From Micromonospora acroterricola (lineage in GTDB: Bacteria > Actinomycetota > Actinomycetes > Mycobacteriales > Micromonosporaceae): 54,602 nt of DNA. The stretch lies in NCBI RefSeq assembly GCF_003172955.1, contig NZ_QGKR01000138.1:1-54602 (forward strand), written 5' to 3'. The notes beneath the pieces are model-generated. The model was not told the origin of the DNA. It ran no database searches and was given only the letters and a program-made list of their open reading frames with translations. A program made the position numbers and the translations under genes. This document shows, one piece after another, positions 8,069-16,468 of the stretch. How positions within the stretch are numbered: the first letter of the stretch is position 1; each line of letters starts with the position of its first letter.

Positions 8069-10171
8069 ATGTCCGGGCGAGGAGGGGGCGGCGGCCGGGC
8101 CACGCTGGTCGCGGTGGCGGTCGTACTGGCCTGGCTGGTCATCGGCGGCGTGGCCGGGCCGTACTCCGGGCGGCTCGGCGAGGTCGCCACCAACGACAAC
8201 GCCGCCTTCCTGCCCACCGACGCCGAAGCGACCCGCGCCCAGGACCTCGCCGGCGAGTTCGTCGACCGGCAGACGATCCCCGCGCTCGTCGTCTACGAGC
8301 GGACCTCGGGCATCACCGACGCCGACCGGCAGCGGGCGAGCACCGACGTCGCCCGCTTCGCCCAGGTGCCCGGTGTGGTCAACCCGCTGCCCCCACCGAT
8401 CCCCAGCGAGGACGGCCAGGCACTCCAGGTCGTCGTACCGGTGGACGACGCCGAGGGGGAGGAGATCGGCGCGGTCGTCGAGCAGCTCCGCGACATCGCC
8501 GGCGGCGACCGGGACGGGCTCGCGGTGGACGTCGCCGGACCGGCCGGCCTGCTCGCCGACCTGATCGAGGTCTTCTCCGCCATCGACGGGCCACTGCTGC
8601 TGGTCACCCTGGTCGTGGTGCTGATCATCCTGCTGATCGTCTACCGCAGCCCGGTGCTCTGGGTCTTCCCGCTGTTGGCCGCGGGCATGTCGTACGCGCT
8701 GGCCTCGGTCTTCGTCTACCTGCTCGCCGACGCCGACGTGCTCAAGCTCAACGGGCAGGCTCAGGGCATCCTCACCGTGCTGGTGTTCGGCGCCGGCACC
8801 GACTACGCGCTGCTGCTCATCGCCCGGTACCGCGAGGAGCTGCACCGGCACGACCGCCCCTGGCACGCGATGCGCACGGCCTGGAAGGGCGCCGCGCCCG
8901 CCATCATCGCCTCCGGCGGCACGGTCATCCTCAGCCTGCTCTGCCTGCTGCTGTCCAGCCTCAACTCCAACCGCGCGCTCGGCCCGGTCGCCGCCATCGG
9001 CATCGCCGCCACCCTGCTGGTGATGCTCACCTTCCTGCCCGCGCTGCTGGTGCTCGGCGGCCGGTGGGCGTTCTGGCCCCGGCGTCCCCGTGCCGACCAG
9101 GCCGACCCGCAGACCGAGCACGGCATCTGGAGCCGGATCGCCGGCTTCGTGGCCCGGCACGCCCGACCGGTCTGGCTGGTCACCGCGGCCGTGCTGGCCC
9201 TCCTCACCCTCGGCCTCACCCAGCTCGGCGCCACCACCCTCGGCCAGTCCGACCTGTTCACCCAGCGCACCGACTCCGTGGTGGGCCAGGAGGTAATCTC
9301 CCGGCACTACCCGGCCGGCACCGGCAGCCCGGCCACCATCTTCGCCACCGAGCAGACCGCGCGGCAGGTGGCCCAGGTGGCGCAGGGCGTCCGTGGCGTC
9401 GCCGCCGTGCGCCCGCTCAGCGCCACCCCGCAGGCGGGCCCACCCGAGGAGAACGCCGCACCGAAGGTGGTCGACGGGCGGGTTCAGCTGGAGGCCACGC
9501 TGGCCGACCCGCCGGACAGCGACAGGGCCGAGCGGACCATCCGAGACCTGCGGGTCGCCGTACACCAGGTGCCCGGCGCCGACGCGGTGGTCGGCGGCTT
9601 CATCGCGATCAACGTGGACACCTCCGACGCCGCCCGGCGCGACCAGAACGTCATCATCCCGGTGGTGCTCGTGGTCATCGCGATCATCCTGGCCCTGCTG
9701 CTGCGCGCACTCCTCGCCCCGGTGCTGCTCATCGCCACCGTGCTGCTCAGCTTCGCGGCCACCCTCGGCCTCTGCGCGCTGCTGTTCCGCCACGTCTTCG
9801 GCTTCCCCGGGGTGGACACGTCGTTCCCGCTGTTCGCGTTCGTGTTCCTGGTCGCGCTCGGGATCGACTACAACATCTTCCTGATGAGCCGGGTCCGGGA
9901 GGAGTCCGTCCGGCGCGGCACCCGGGCCGGCGTGCTCGCCGGCCTCGCCGTCACCGGCGGGGTCATCACCTCCGCCGGCATCGTGCTCGCCGCGACCTTC
10001 TCCGCGTTGGCCGTCCTGCCGCTGGTGGTGCTCGTCGAGCTGGGCACCGCGGTCGCCGTCGGGGTACTCATCGACACCATCATCGTCCGGTCGCTGCTGG
10101 TGCCCGCGCTCTCGTACGACATCGGGCCGAAAATCTGGTGGCCGGGCCGGTTGTCCCGGACGGAACGGTGA
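8069..10171 (+). CDS. MMPL family (RND-type) transporter
   Basis: 700 aa from ATG 8069; an in-frame GTG at 8060 is possible, while the frame further upstream runs through the tRNA and is not coding. TM1 lies at about residues 10-28, followed by an extracytoplasmic loop, five TM helices around 170-340, a second TM near 365, a second loop and five final TM helices. The two Asp-Tyr signatures AGTDYALLLIARYREE and ALGIDYNIFLMSRVREE are characteristic. Family knowledge: proton-driven export of lipids or lipophilic compounds. The substrate is unknown; no lipid biosynthesis gene is adjacent. Confidence 0.9.
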   Translation: MSGRGGGGGRATLVAVAVVLAWLVIGGVAGPYSGRLGEVATNDNAAFLPTDAEATRAQDLAGEFVDRQTIPALVVYERTSGITDADRQRASTDVARFAQVPGVVNPLPPPIPSEDGQALQVVVPVDDAEGEEIGAVVEQLRDIAGGDRDGLAVDVAGPAGLLADLIEVFSAIDGPLLLVTLVVVLIILLIVYRSPVLWVFPLLAAGMSYALASVFVYLLADADVLKLNGQAQGILTVLVFGAGTDYALLLIARYREELHRHDRPWHAMRTAWKGAAPAIIASGGTVILSLLCLLLSSLNSNRALGPVAAIGIAATLLVMLTFLPALLVLGGRWAFWPRRPRADQADPQTEHGIWSRIAGFVARHARPVWLVTAAVLALLTLGLTQLGATTLGQSDLFTQRTDSVVGQEVISRHYPAGTGSPATIFATEQTARQVAQVAQGVRGVAAVRPLSATPQAGPPEENAAPKVVDGRVQLEATLADPPDSDRAERTIRDLRVAVHQVPGADAVVGGFIAINVDTSDAARRDQNVIIPVVLVVIAIILALLLRALLAPVLLIATVLLSFAATLGLCALLFRHVFGFPGVDTSFPLFAFVFLVALGIDYNIFLMSRVREESVRRGTRAGVLAGLAVTGGVITSAGIVLAATFSALAVLPLVVLVELGTAVAVGVLIDTIIVRSLLVPALSYDIGPKIWWPGRLSRTER

Positions 10172-10459
10172 GCGGGAGGCCCGCGATGCTCGCTGAGACC
10201 GACGTGGCCATCGTCGGCCGCGTCCGCACCCAGGCCGGCGACATCCCCCCGCCGCGCCGCGCACCACAGGGGCGGCTACGCAAGCCGGTGGCCCTGGGCG
10301 AGGGGCTGTTCGTGCCGGTGACCACCGCGACAGCCCATCGATCCAGGGCGCGCTGACCGGCGGCTGGCGCGCCGGGGCGGTGCTGGCGGAGCTTCGCCCG
10401 ACGTAGCCCGGCGGTTGACGACCAGAAAAAGCGGGACGTCGCCGCCGTAGTTGATCACC

Positions 10460-10465
10460 TATGAT
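10460..10465 (+). promoter_or_regulatory. -10 element TATGAT of a leaderless promoter
   Basis: TATGAT followed by 7 nt (CGCCGCC) and ATG at 10473. It overlaps the alternative ATG at 10461, which argues that translation starts at 10473. Confidence 0.55.
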
Positions 10466-10472
10466 CGCCGCC

Positions 10473-11420
10473 ATGCCCGCCCCTCTACCGGCCCCCACCT
10501 TCGACGCCGGTGCCGCGTACCCCGAGGTCAACGACCTGCATAAGGCGCTCGACGCCGCCGACTGGCCCGCCGTGCAGGCGCTGTTCGCGGACCGGGACCC
10601 CGGCTTCCACACGCTGCTAGTCGGGGAGGCTGGCGACCACATCGGAGCCGCGGCGTTCCTACGCCGCGTGTACGACGAGGACCCCACCGACCAGCTCGCC
10701 GGCACTCTGCTCGGCACCCACCTCATCCGTGCGGGTTGGCGGATTCGCAGCGCCGCCCGAGCCCAGCACGTCAGCCGGTCGCAGTTCGACAAGTTCCACG
10801 AGCACCTGCGTCGCGCCGAGCAGGTGCTCATCGACGTCACCGCGCGGTACCCGGACGACGCGGATGCCTGGACCCAACGGATCACCCTCGCCCGGGGTCT
10901 TGAATTGGGCCAGAACGAGGCGCGCCGCCGCTATGACCGCCTCGCCCGCCACCATCCCCACCACGCGCCCGCACAGGCGAGTCTGCTCCAGCAGCTCTGC
11001 CCGAAGTGGAGCGGTGACTGGGACCGGGCATTCGCCTTCGCCCGCGAGTGCACCCAGGCCGCACCCGGCGGGGCACCCAACGCGGTGCTGGTCGCGGAGG
11101 CACACCTGGAACGCTGGCTCGACTTCGACAGCGAGCGGGAGTGGGCAGCGTACCTGCGGGACAACCCGGTGGCGGACGAGGTCATGCAGGCCGGGCAGCG
11201 ATCCGTGCTGCATCCGGAATTCGTCAACCGGCCGGGCTGGGTCTGGGTCCGCTCGACGTTCGCGCTGATGTTCAGCCTGACCGAGCAGTGGTCCGCCGCC
11301 GCCGGCCAGTTCAGAGCCCTGGGCAACCTGGGGACCGACTACCCCTGGGCCTATGTCGACGGGGCCGAAGGCTTCACGAAATACCGCGCCAAGGCGTACG
11401 CGAAGGGTGGCCAGTCGTGA
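10473..11420 (+). CDS. Uncharacterised helical repeat protein coupled to an M16-like peptidase
   Basis: 315 aa, no signal peptide or TM segment. Mostly alpha-helical with TPR-like spacing: an HKALDAADWPAVQALF opening, EHLRRAEQVLIDVTARYPDDADAW in the middle and LTEQWSAAAGQFRALG near the end. I recognise no enzyme motif. Its TGA overlaps the GTG of the next gene (GTGA), so the two are translationally coupled and probably act together, for example as scaffold or partner of the membrane peptidase (inference). Start chosen from the TATGAT box. Confidence 0.7.
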   Translation: MPAPLPAPTFDAGAAYPEVNDLHKALDAADWPAVQALFADRDPGFHTLLVGEAGDHIGAAAFLRRVYDEDPTDQLAGTLLGTHLIRAGWRIRSAARAQHVSRSQFDKFHEHLRRAEQVLIDVTARYPDDADAWTQRITLARGLELGQNEARRRYDRLARHHPHHAPAQASLLQQLCPKWSGDWDRAFAFARECTQAAPGGAPNAVLVAEAHLERWLDFDSEREWAAYLRDNPVADEVMQAGQRSVLHPEFVNRPGWVWVRSTFALMFSLTEQWSAAAGQFRALGNLGTDYPWAYVDGAEGFTKYRAKAYAKGGQS

Positions 11421-13111
11421 TCCAGCACCTGGACGTGGACGGCGTACCCACGCTGCTCGCCCCCACCGGCGGGCCGATGCACGCCGGGCTGACCTTCCGG
11501 GTCGGCACCGCCGACGAGACCCTCGCACGCGCCGGCACCACCCACCTCATCGAGCACCTCGCGCTCGCACCACTCGGTCTTGCCGACTACCACGTCAACG
11601 GCATGACCGCCCCCGCGTTCACCACGTTCCACACCCAGGGCTCCGAGACGGACATCGCGGCGTTCCTCACCGCGGTCTGCGGGCACCTCTCCGACCTGCC
11701 GGTGGCGAGGCTGGACGTCGAGAAGGAGATCCTGCGCACCGAATGGAGCAGCCGGGGCGCCGCCGCGATGGACGAGATCCCGCTGTGGCGGTACGGCGCC
11801 CAGGACTTCGGACTGAGTAGCTACCCGGAGTGGGGCCTGGGCGCGCTCACCGCTGACGACCTGCGCGAGTGGACCGCTCGGTGGTTCACCCGGGAGAACG
11901 CGGTGCTCTGGATCGCCGGCGAGCGGGTACCCGCCGGGCTGCGGTTCGCGCTGCCGGCCGGGGTCCGTCAGCCGGTGCCGGCGGCCTCGTCGGTGCTGCC
12001 GCAGACGCCGGCGTACTTCGTCAACGGCGCCCGGGCCGTGGTGCTCGACTCCGTGGTGCGGCGGCGCACCGCCGCCAGCATCTTCGCCGGAGTGCTGGAG
12101 CGTGAGCTGTACCGGTCGTTGCGCCAGGACGCCGGCCTGTCGTATACCACCACGGCCGGGTACGAGCCGCGTGGCGACGGGTACGCGTCGCTGCGGGCAC
12201 TCGCCGACGCACTGTCAGAGAAGCAGGACGCGGTGCTCGGCGGCTTCATCGACGTCCTCGCCAAGCTGCGGGTCGGGCGGATCGAGCAGGCGGACTTGGA
12301 CGCCACCGTCGCCAAGCGGGAGGACTCCCTCAGCACCGCGGAGGTGGAAGCCGCGCGGCTGCCGTCGTACGCCCTCAACGTGTTGACCGGTGAGCCGAAC
12401 CCCACCATCGACGAGCACCGGGCCGAGTTGAAGGCCGTCAGCCTCGCGGACCTGCACGAGGTGGCCGGGGAGGTGACGGCGTCCGCGCTCCTCATGGTGC
12501 CCGGCGGGCACACCGCCGACTGGGCCGGCTTCGCCGCCGCACCCACCCACTCGACCGAGATCCTGCAGGGCACCACCTACTCGTCAATGGAAGGGAACGC
12601 CGCGCTGCGGATCGGCGCGGACGGAGTGACCCTCCTGCGGACCGACCACCCGCTGACCGTCCGGTACGACGACTGCTCCGCCGTGCTGGTCTGGCCGGAC
12701 GGCGCGCGGCAGCTCATCGGCTCGGACGCCATCGCGCTGCACATCGAGCCCACCCTGTTCAACCTGCACCCGGCGGCGATCCCGGCCATCGACGCCAAGG
12801 TGCCGGACGACCGGCAGATCGCCATGCCGGCCCGCGCCCCAGACGCGATCCCACAGCCGAAGGCCGTCGTACGGCAGCCCACGAAACCGGCCAACAGTAC
12901 CTGGTGGGAGGTCCCCGCGATGGTGCTCAGCGGGGTGGGTGTCCTACTGGTGGGCGGGCTGAGCGTGCTGCTGACCCTCGCCATGCTTCTCACCGAGACC
13001 GAGCCGGGCGAGGAACAGCTCTGGGGCGCCGTCGTGGTGCTCTGGCTGCTCACTGTTATTCTCGCGTTGCCCATCGTGAAGCGACGGCGACGGCGGCGGC
13101 GGCGGCGATGA
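11417..13111 (+). CDS. Membrane-anchored M16-like (insulinase fold) peptidase
   Basis: 564 aa from GTG 11417, which overlaps the upstream stop. An inverted zinc motif HLIEH is present (H43, E46, H47), and the N-terminal fold reads like M16 (HVNGMTAPAFTTFHTQGSE; DVEKEILRTEW could supply the distal Glu). The C-terminal third has linkers, two hydrophobic segments (about 500-525 and 533-550) and ends in a run of ten or so Arg. So this is a single-lobe M16-like protease tethered to the membrane. No RiPP gene is adjacent; the substrate is unknown. M16 enzymes normally need two lobes, so a partner or homodimer is expected. Confidence 0.72.
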   Translation: MIQHLDVDGVPTLLAPTGGPMHAGLTFRVGTADETLARAGTTHLIEHLALAPLGLADYHVNGMTAPAFTTFHTQGSETDIAAFLTAVCGHLSDLPVARLDVEKEILRTEWSSRGAAAMDEIPLWRYGAQDFGLSSYPEWGLGALTADDLREWTARWFTRENAVLWIAGERVPAGLRFALPAGVRQPVPAASSVLPQTPAYFVNGARAVVLDSVVRRRTAASIFAGVLERELYRSLRQDAGLSYTTTAGYEPRGDGYASLRALADALSEKQDAVLGGFIDVLAKLRVGRIEQADLDATVAKREDSLSTAEVEAARLPSYALNVLTGEPNPTIDEHRAELKAVSLADLHEVAGEVTASALLMVPGGHTADWAGFAAAPTHSTEILQGTTYSSMEGNAALRIGADGVTLLRTDHPLTVRYDDCSAVLVWPDGARQLIGSDAIALHIEPTLFNLHPAAIPAIDAKVPDDRQIAMPARAPDAIPQPKAVVRQPTKPANSTWWEVPAMVLSGVGVLLVGGLSVLLTLAMLLTETEPGEEQLWGAVVVLWLLTVILALPIVKRRRRRRRRR

Positions 13112-13154
13112 GGTGGGGCCGGATCGCTGCTGGCCCGTGATCCACGGGGCGGGA

Positions 13155-13160
13155 TAAGAT
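13155..13160 (+). promoter_or_regulatory. -10 element TAAGAT of the tRNA promoter
   Basis: TAAGAT lies 13 nt before the 5' end of the CAT-anticodon tRNA, in a suitable position for transcription start just upstream of it. Confidence 0.45.
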
Positions 13161-13173
13161 CCGGCGCGGTGTC

Positions 13174-13250
13174 GGGGCGGTAGCTCAGCCGGTTAGAGCA
13201 GGGGACTCATAATCCCTCGGTCGCGGGTTCGAGTCCCGCCCGCCCCACCA
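13174..13250 (+). tRNA. tRNA with CAT anticodon, probably tRNA-Ile2 (or elongator tRNA-Met)
   Basis: Acceptor GGGGCGG pairs with CCGCCCC, discriminator A, and CCA is encoded. Anticodon loop CTCATAA. The body AGAGCAGGGGACTCATAATCC resembles E. coli tRNA-Ile2 (AGAGCAGGCGACTCATAATCG) more than elongator Met, so lysidine-modified Ile2 is my preferred call. Identity cannot be settled by eye. Confidence 0.85.
13217..13241 (+). repeat. attL-like direct repeat inside the tRNA 3' part
   Basis: A 25-nt stretch starting TCGGTCGCGGGTTCGAG (T-arm and adjoining bases) occurs again exactly at 14875-14899. tRNA 3' ends are classic integration sites for tyrosine-recombinase elements, and an integrase remnant lies immediately inside. 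Confidence 0.75.
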
Positions 13251-13264
13251 GCCGTTTTCCCTGG

Positions 13265-13570
13265 TCATCCATGCTGTCGACGACCCGGACGAACCGCATC
13301 GAGATCCGGACCGATGCCCTCAGTCCGCACTGAGTCCGCAGCAGCACGACCCGCCGCCCGGTCGAGTCGGTTCGCCACCTGGTCCAAGTCGTCCTCGAAC
13401 AGGTCCGCGTAGACGTCCAGCGTCATCGCCGCCGAGGCGTGCCCGAGCATCCGCTGCACCGCCTTCACGTTGGCGCCCTCGGCCACCGCCAGACTGGCCG
13501 CCGTGTGCCGGAGCTCGTGCGGCGTCAGTTCGGCGAGGCCGATCGACTGCGCAGCGCGAACGAAGACCCG
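13265..13570 (-). pseudogene. Tyrosine recombinase (integrase), C-terminal remnant
   Basis: About 100 codons match the end of an actinobacterial phage/ICE integrase: LTPHELRHTAASLAVAEG (box II R and H), GANVKAVQRMLGHASAAMT, and the nucleophile region LDVYADLF. The N-terminal arm-binding domain and the box I Arg are missing. Homology stops near 13570, where the opposite strand starts to read as a different gene fragment, so this is a deletion scar. Its position just after the tRNA is where an intact element would carry int. Confidence 0.85.
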
Positions 13571-13768
13571 GCACTCACAGACTGGCCGGAAGTGCTCGCC
13601 CTCATCACCAAGGCAGGACCAGCCGAAGTCATCAGGCAAGTCCGAGCAGCAGAAGCCAGTGACGCGCACGGCCGCAAGTGGCCACGTGGCAAGACCCACG
13701 ACGACGCCCCGCCGGCCCAGTGCACCCAGCTCAGTGAGCCGAGTTGTCTAGCCCCACCACCTGCTTGA
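13556..13768 (+). pseudogene. 3' fragment of an integrated-element gene
   Basis: The plus strand reads NEDPALTDWPEVLALITKAG, then a Lys/Arg-rich tail, to a stop at 13768. The amphipathic helix pattern and sudden start at the integrase breakpoint suggest the end of an unrelated element-borne gene, brought next to the integrase tail by deletion. I recall similar endings in actinobacterial conjugative-element proteins but cannot verify it. Confidence 0.45.
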
Positions 13769-14260
13769 CGAATCCGTCCCAGCACATGCACGACAGTCGG
13801 CCTTGGTTCCTCGGTCGTCCTGGTTACAGTCGGTGACATCTAAGTGCCTGTGGGTGCACTCAAACTCAGGCAGAGAACGAACCATTGCCGCCAAGACGCC
13901 ATGCACGAGGGGAAGGCCGCCCAGCTCTCTGATCCCGACCCATGCGATGTCGTCATGCTCGTCAGGTGCACGGTTGGTGGGAGAGCCAACCCAGTCTCCA
14001 ATCTGCCAGACGCCCACGTGAACGGCGTCCTCACCACTGCCGTCATGCAAGACGCCCAACCGTGACGAGGACTCCGCCACAATGTGAACACCGAGCTCCT
14101 CGTGCATCTCACGCGCGAGGGCCTGTAGTTCCGACTCACCCGCTTCGACCTGCCCCCCGGGCAGATCCCAGACATCTGGGTATACCCGTTTGGTCGGCCT
14201 GCGGTGTACCAGCAGGACCGCGCCGTTTTCGACGAGTGCGCCTGTGACGACGACATGCAT
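13748..14260 (-). CDS. NUDIX hydrolase
   Basis: 170 aa. Starts MHVVVTGALVENGAVLLVHR and contains a complete Nudix box at about residues 35-57 (G-x5-E-x7-REMHEELGV), including the metal-binding REMHEE. Probably hydrolyses a nucleoside diphosphate derivative; specificity unknown. The last 20 or so residues (CRACAGTDSSSRWWG) look like read-through into degraded sequence. It lies inside the small element between the attL- and attR-like repeats and appears intact, so it may be the surviving cargo. Confidence 0.8.
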   Translation of the reverse strand: MHVVVTGALVENGAVLLVHRRPTKRVYPDVWDLPGGQVEAGESELQALAREMHEELGVHIVAESSSRLGVLHDGSGEDAVHVGVWQIGDWVGSPTNRAPDEHDDIAWVGIRELGGLPLVHGVLAAMVRSLPEFECTHRHLDVTDCNQDDRGTKADCRACAGTDSSSRWWG

Positions 14261-14517
14261 GACGGGATTAGAGCACGGGGATAGGACTAGCTCGCTTCAG
14301 CCAGAGGGGACGCCCAGACGTCCGGGTCTGCGCGGTCCGATCGCTACGGGCGTGGCAGCCATCGCCGGCGGTTCGGCCATGCCGCGATGCGCGCCCGTGT
14401 CGCGGACCGTGAAGGCTTCCGCGGCGCCCTTTGAGGATCATGTCGGGCATCAGGTGGGACGTGAGCGTCAAGTATGTCCCATGACAGGACAGGTGCTGGG
14501 CATAGCTCGTTGCCGAA
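14261..14517. other. Region inside the decayed element, no gene seen
   Basis: About 257 bp, noticeably less GC-rich than neighbouring genes, with short broken frames only. Probably degraded element DNA plus the upstream region of the NUDIX gene. Confidence 0.4.
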
Positions 14518-14754
14518 TTGCCTCTCATCGACGTCCGCCGGTACAAACGATGGATTGCTGATGATGGACGGGAAGGGCTGATCCCAGGCGGGGTCATACC
14601 CAGGACCATTCTTCCGGAGCTACTCGCTGACCCCGCGACCTGGGAGTATCCCGATGATCCCACCTGGGTCGGAGCCATCACCCTGGTTGAGACGGACGCC
14701 GGCGTGAACATCAGCCGGATCTCCCCGGAGGAACCAGTCCAGGGCAACTCGTAG
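14518..14754 (+). CDS. Hypothetical small protein in the decayed element
   Basis: 78 codons from a TTG start. The translation has a globular look (PLIDVRRYKRWIADDGREG, then LLADPATWEYPDDPTWVGA), but no family is recognised and no clear RBS is present. Could be a fragment of a longer lost gene. It lies just inside the attR-like repeat. Confidence 0.4.
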   Translation: MPLIDVRRYKRWIADDGREGLIPGGVIPRTILPELLADPATWEYPDDPTWVGAITLVETDAGVNISRISPEEPVQGNS

Positions 14755-14874
14755 CGGATGTGGACTGAGGGCCAACCATCGCGGCTGCGGGAACATCACC
14801 AGTGAGCCGTGATCTTCTTCTAGCTTCAGGTGGCTCCTGGTCCTGGCGGTCCGCTGGGGCACCCTGCGCCCAGG

Positions 14875-14899
14875 TCGGTCGCGGGTTCGAGTCCCGCCC
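14875..14899 (+). repeat. attR-like direct repeat of the tRNA 3' part
   Basis: Exact 25-nt copy of 13217-13241, without the rest of a tRNA. After a short gap both copies continue with ACCA and then CCCTGGTC, so the similarity extends beyond the exact match. It marks the far end of a roughly 1.7-kb element remnant. Confidence 0.75.
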
Positions 14900-14951
14900 A
14901 CCACCGAAAATCCCTGGTCGGCCGACAGGCGCATCACCGATGATTGCGGCC

Positions 14952-15620
14952 ATGGCCACGACCCGACGAGCTGACATGTCCGCCGCCGGGGAGCTGGATG
15001 GCCACCTGGGTGGCAATGCCGCCTCGATCCGGGCGACGGCCCGCGCCCTGGCGAAGGTCGAGTCCGCCGTGGCCGTGGTGCTCGTCGAGGGCATCAGCGA
15101 TCAGATCGCTCTGGAAACGGCCGCGCTGGGCCGCGGCCGGGATCTCGAGGCGGAACGGGTCGTGATCGTGCCGATCGGCGGGGCGCACGCGATCGGCCGC
15201 TTCCTGACCAGGTTGGCTCCCCTGAGCACCCGGGTGCGACTTGCCGGTCTGTGCGACCTGGGTGAGGAGGAGGTGTTCCGGCGTGGGCTGGAGGAGGCCC
15301 ATGTTGGCTCGCCTCGCACGCGCACTGACATGGAACACCTCAGGTTCCACGTCTGTGTCAAGGATCTGGAGGAGGAGCTGATCCGCGCGCTGGGCACCGC
15401 ACGGGTTGAAGCGCTCTTCGATTCGCAGGGTGACCTTCGCTCGTTCCGCTCGTTCCAGAGTCAGCCCGCCTGGCACGGGCGGGAGCTCGAAGCGCAGATG
15501 TGGCGGTTCCTGCGCAGCAGCTCACGTCGTAACCTGCGCTACGCACGCCTGCTCGTCGAGGCGGCAGTTGGCCGGGATGCCCTGCCGCGACCGCTCGACG
15601 CGCTGCTCACCGCCGTTTGA
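14952..15620 (+). CDS. OLD-family-like TOPRIM protein
   Basis: 222 aa from ATG 14952 (in-frame ATG at 14940 also possible). The core reads AVAVVLVEGISDQIALETAA, then VVIVPIGGAHAIGRFL and LAGLCDLGEEE, matching the Glu...Asp pattern of TOPRIM domains of the OLD nuclease type. A DLEEELIRALG helix follows, as in OLD-TOPRIM proteins. There is no ATPase part. Possibly a nuclease or nucleotidyl-transferase-like enzyme; it lies immediately outside the attR-like repeat. Function unproven. Confidence 0.72.
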   Translation: MATTRRADMSAAGELDGHLGGNAASIRATARALAKVESAVAVVLVEGISDQIALETAALGRGRDLEAERVVIVPIGGAHAIGRFLTRLAPLSTRVRLAGLCDLGEEEVFRRGLEEAHVGSPRTRTDMEHLRFHVCVKDLEEELIRALGTARVEALFDSQGDLRSFRSFQSQPAWHGRELEAQMWRFLRSSSRRNLRYARLLVEAAVGRDALPRPLDALLTAV

Positions 15621-15840
15621 CTCACCGAAGGACGGCCCTCGATCGTCTCTGGGCGCTCACCGGTGGTGGAGGCTCCGATGTGGCCTGCGCCCTGACCGGT
15701 CTTCCACAGTTCCTAGCGGGCGGAAGGGTCAGCGGCGCGTCCCCTGACCGGCCACACCCGCAGTCACCAAGCCGACAATCCGTAGCTGGAGGACAGCGGT
15801 CGGATCAGCATCAACTGCCAACACCAGTGGGGAGCACACC

Positions 15841-16398
15841 GTGACCGACCCGACCCAGCAGCCGCCGCAGACGCCCTACCAGCAGGGCGGGCCGGTCTAC
15901 CCGCCGCAGCAGTACCAGCCGGCGCAGCAGGACCCGTCACGTGGCTATCCCGGCCAGCAGCCGCCCGCCCCGCCGCCTGCCGGTTCGAGCCGCAAGCCGC
16001 TCCTCTTCGCCGTCGGAGCGTTCGTCGCGGTCCTCGCCCTGCTCGCCGGCGGGTACGCCGTCTACGACGGGTTCATCAAGGAGGACTCCGGTGTGGCCGC
16101 GTGCAAGGCGATGCGCGACGGCAAGGAGATCGACGGCACCGCGAAGGACAGCGGCGACGACAAGCTGACCGAGGCCGAGTACCGGGAGGCGCGGGAACAG
16201 TTCGAGGACTCCCGCCACGACAAGATCCGGGAGCATGGCACCGCCCTCATTGACATTGCCTGGCAGGTGTCGAGCCTGCCGGAGGAACAGGAGATGGGCG
16301 CGCTCGCCTTCATGGGCCCGCTGACCACCCACATGTCCGGGTTGCAGACGGCCTGCGCGGATCAGGGTGTGATCGTCAATCTCAACAGCGGCAACTAG
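15841..16398 (+). CDS. Single-pass membrane protein with Pro/Gln-rich cytoplasmic tail
   Basis: 185 aa from GTG 15841 with GGGGAG upstream. Residues 1-50 are rich in Pro, Gln and Tyr; one TM helix (about 55-74, LLFAVGAFVAVLALLAGGYAVY) is followed by a soluble, Glu/Asp-rich helical domain of about 110 residues facing outward, with two Cys (in AACKAM and QTACADQ) that could form a disulphide. Family unknown; this architecture is common in actinobacterial envelope proteins. Confidence 0.7.
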   Translation: MTDPTQQPPQTPYQQGGPVYPPQQYQPAQQDPSRGYPGQQPPAPPPAGSSRKPLLFAVGAFVAVLALLAGGYAVYDGFIKEDSGVAACKAMRDGKEIDGTAKDSGDDKLTEAEYREAREQFEDSRHDKIREHGTALIDIAWQVSSLPEEQEMGALAFMGPLTTHMSGLQTACADQGVIVNLNSGN

Positions 16399-16468
16399 CT
16401 TCCGGCTTCGCCGCTCCGCCACCCACGTCCCCCGCTCAGGAACGGTGCCCGCCGCCCGCGGTTGCGCC

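Noticed and set aside
10186..10356. Small frame after the MMPL gene (starts MLAETDVAIVG)
   Set aside because: A GGGAGG-like site precedes it, but the translation is low-complexity and Arg/Pro-rich with no homologue recognised.
7652..10885. Very long open frame on the minus strand, opposite the MMPL gene
   Set aside because: Low-complexity Gly/Asp/Arg-rich translation with no domain, a mirror of codon bias of the MMPL gene, and it runs through the tRNA.
14866..14905. Possible second tRNA gene
   Set aside because: Only the T-arm and 3' part are present; no matching acceptor, D-arm or anticodon arm upstream. Better explained as attR.
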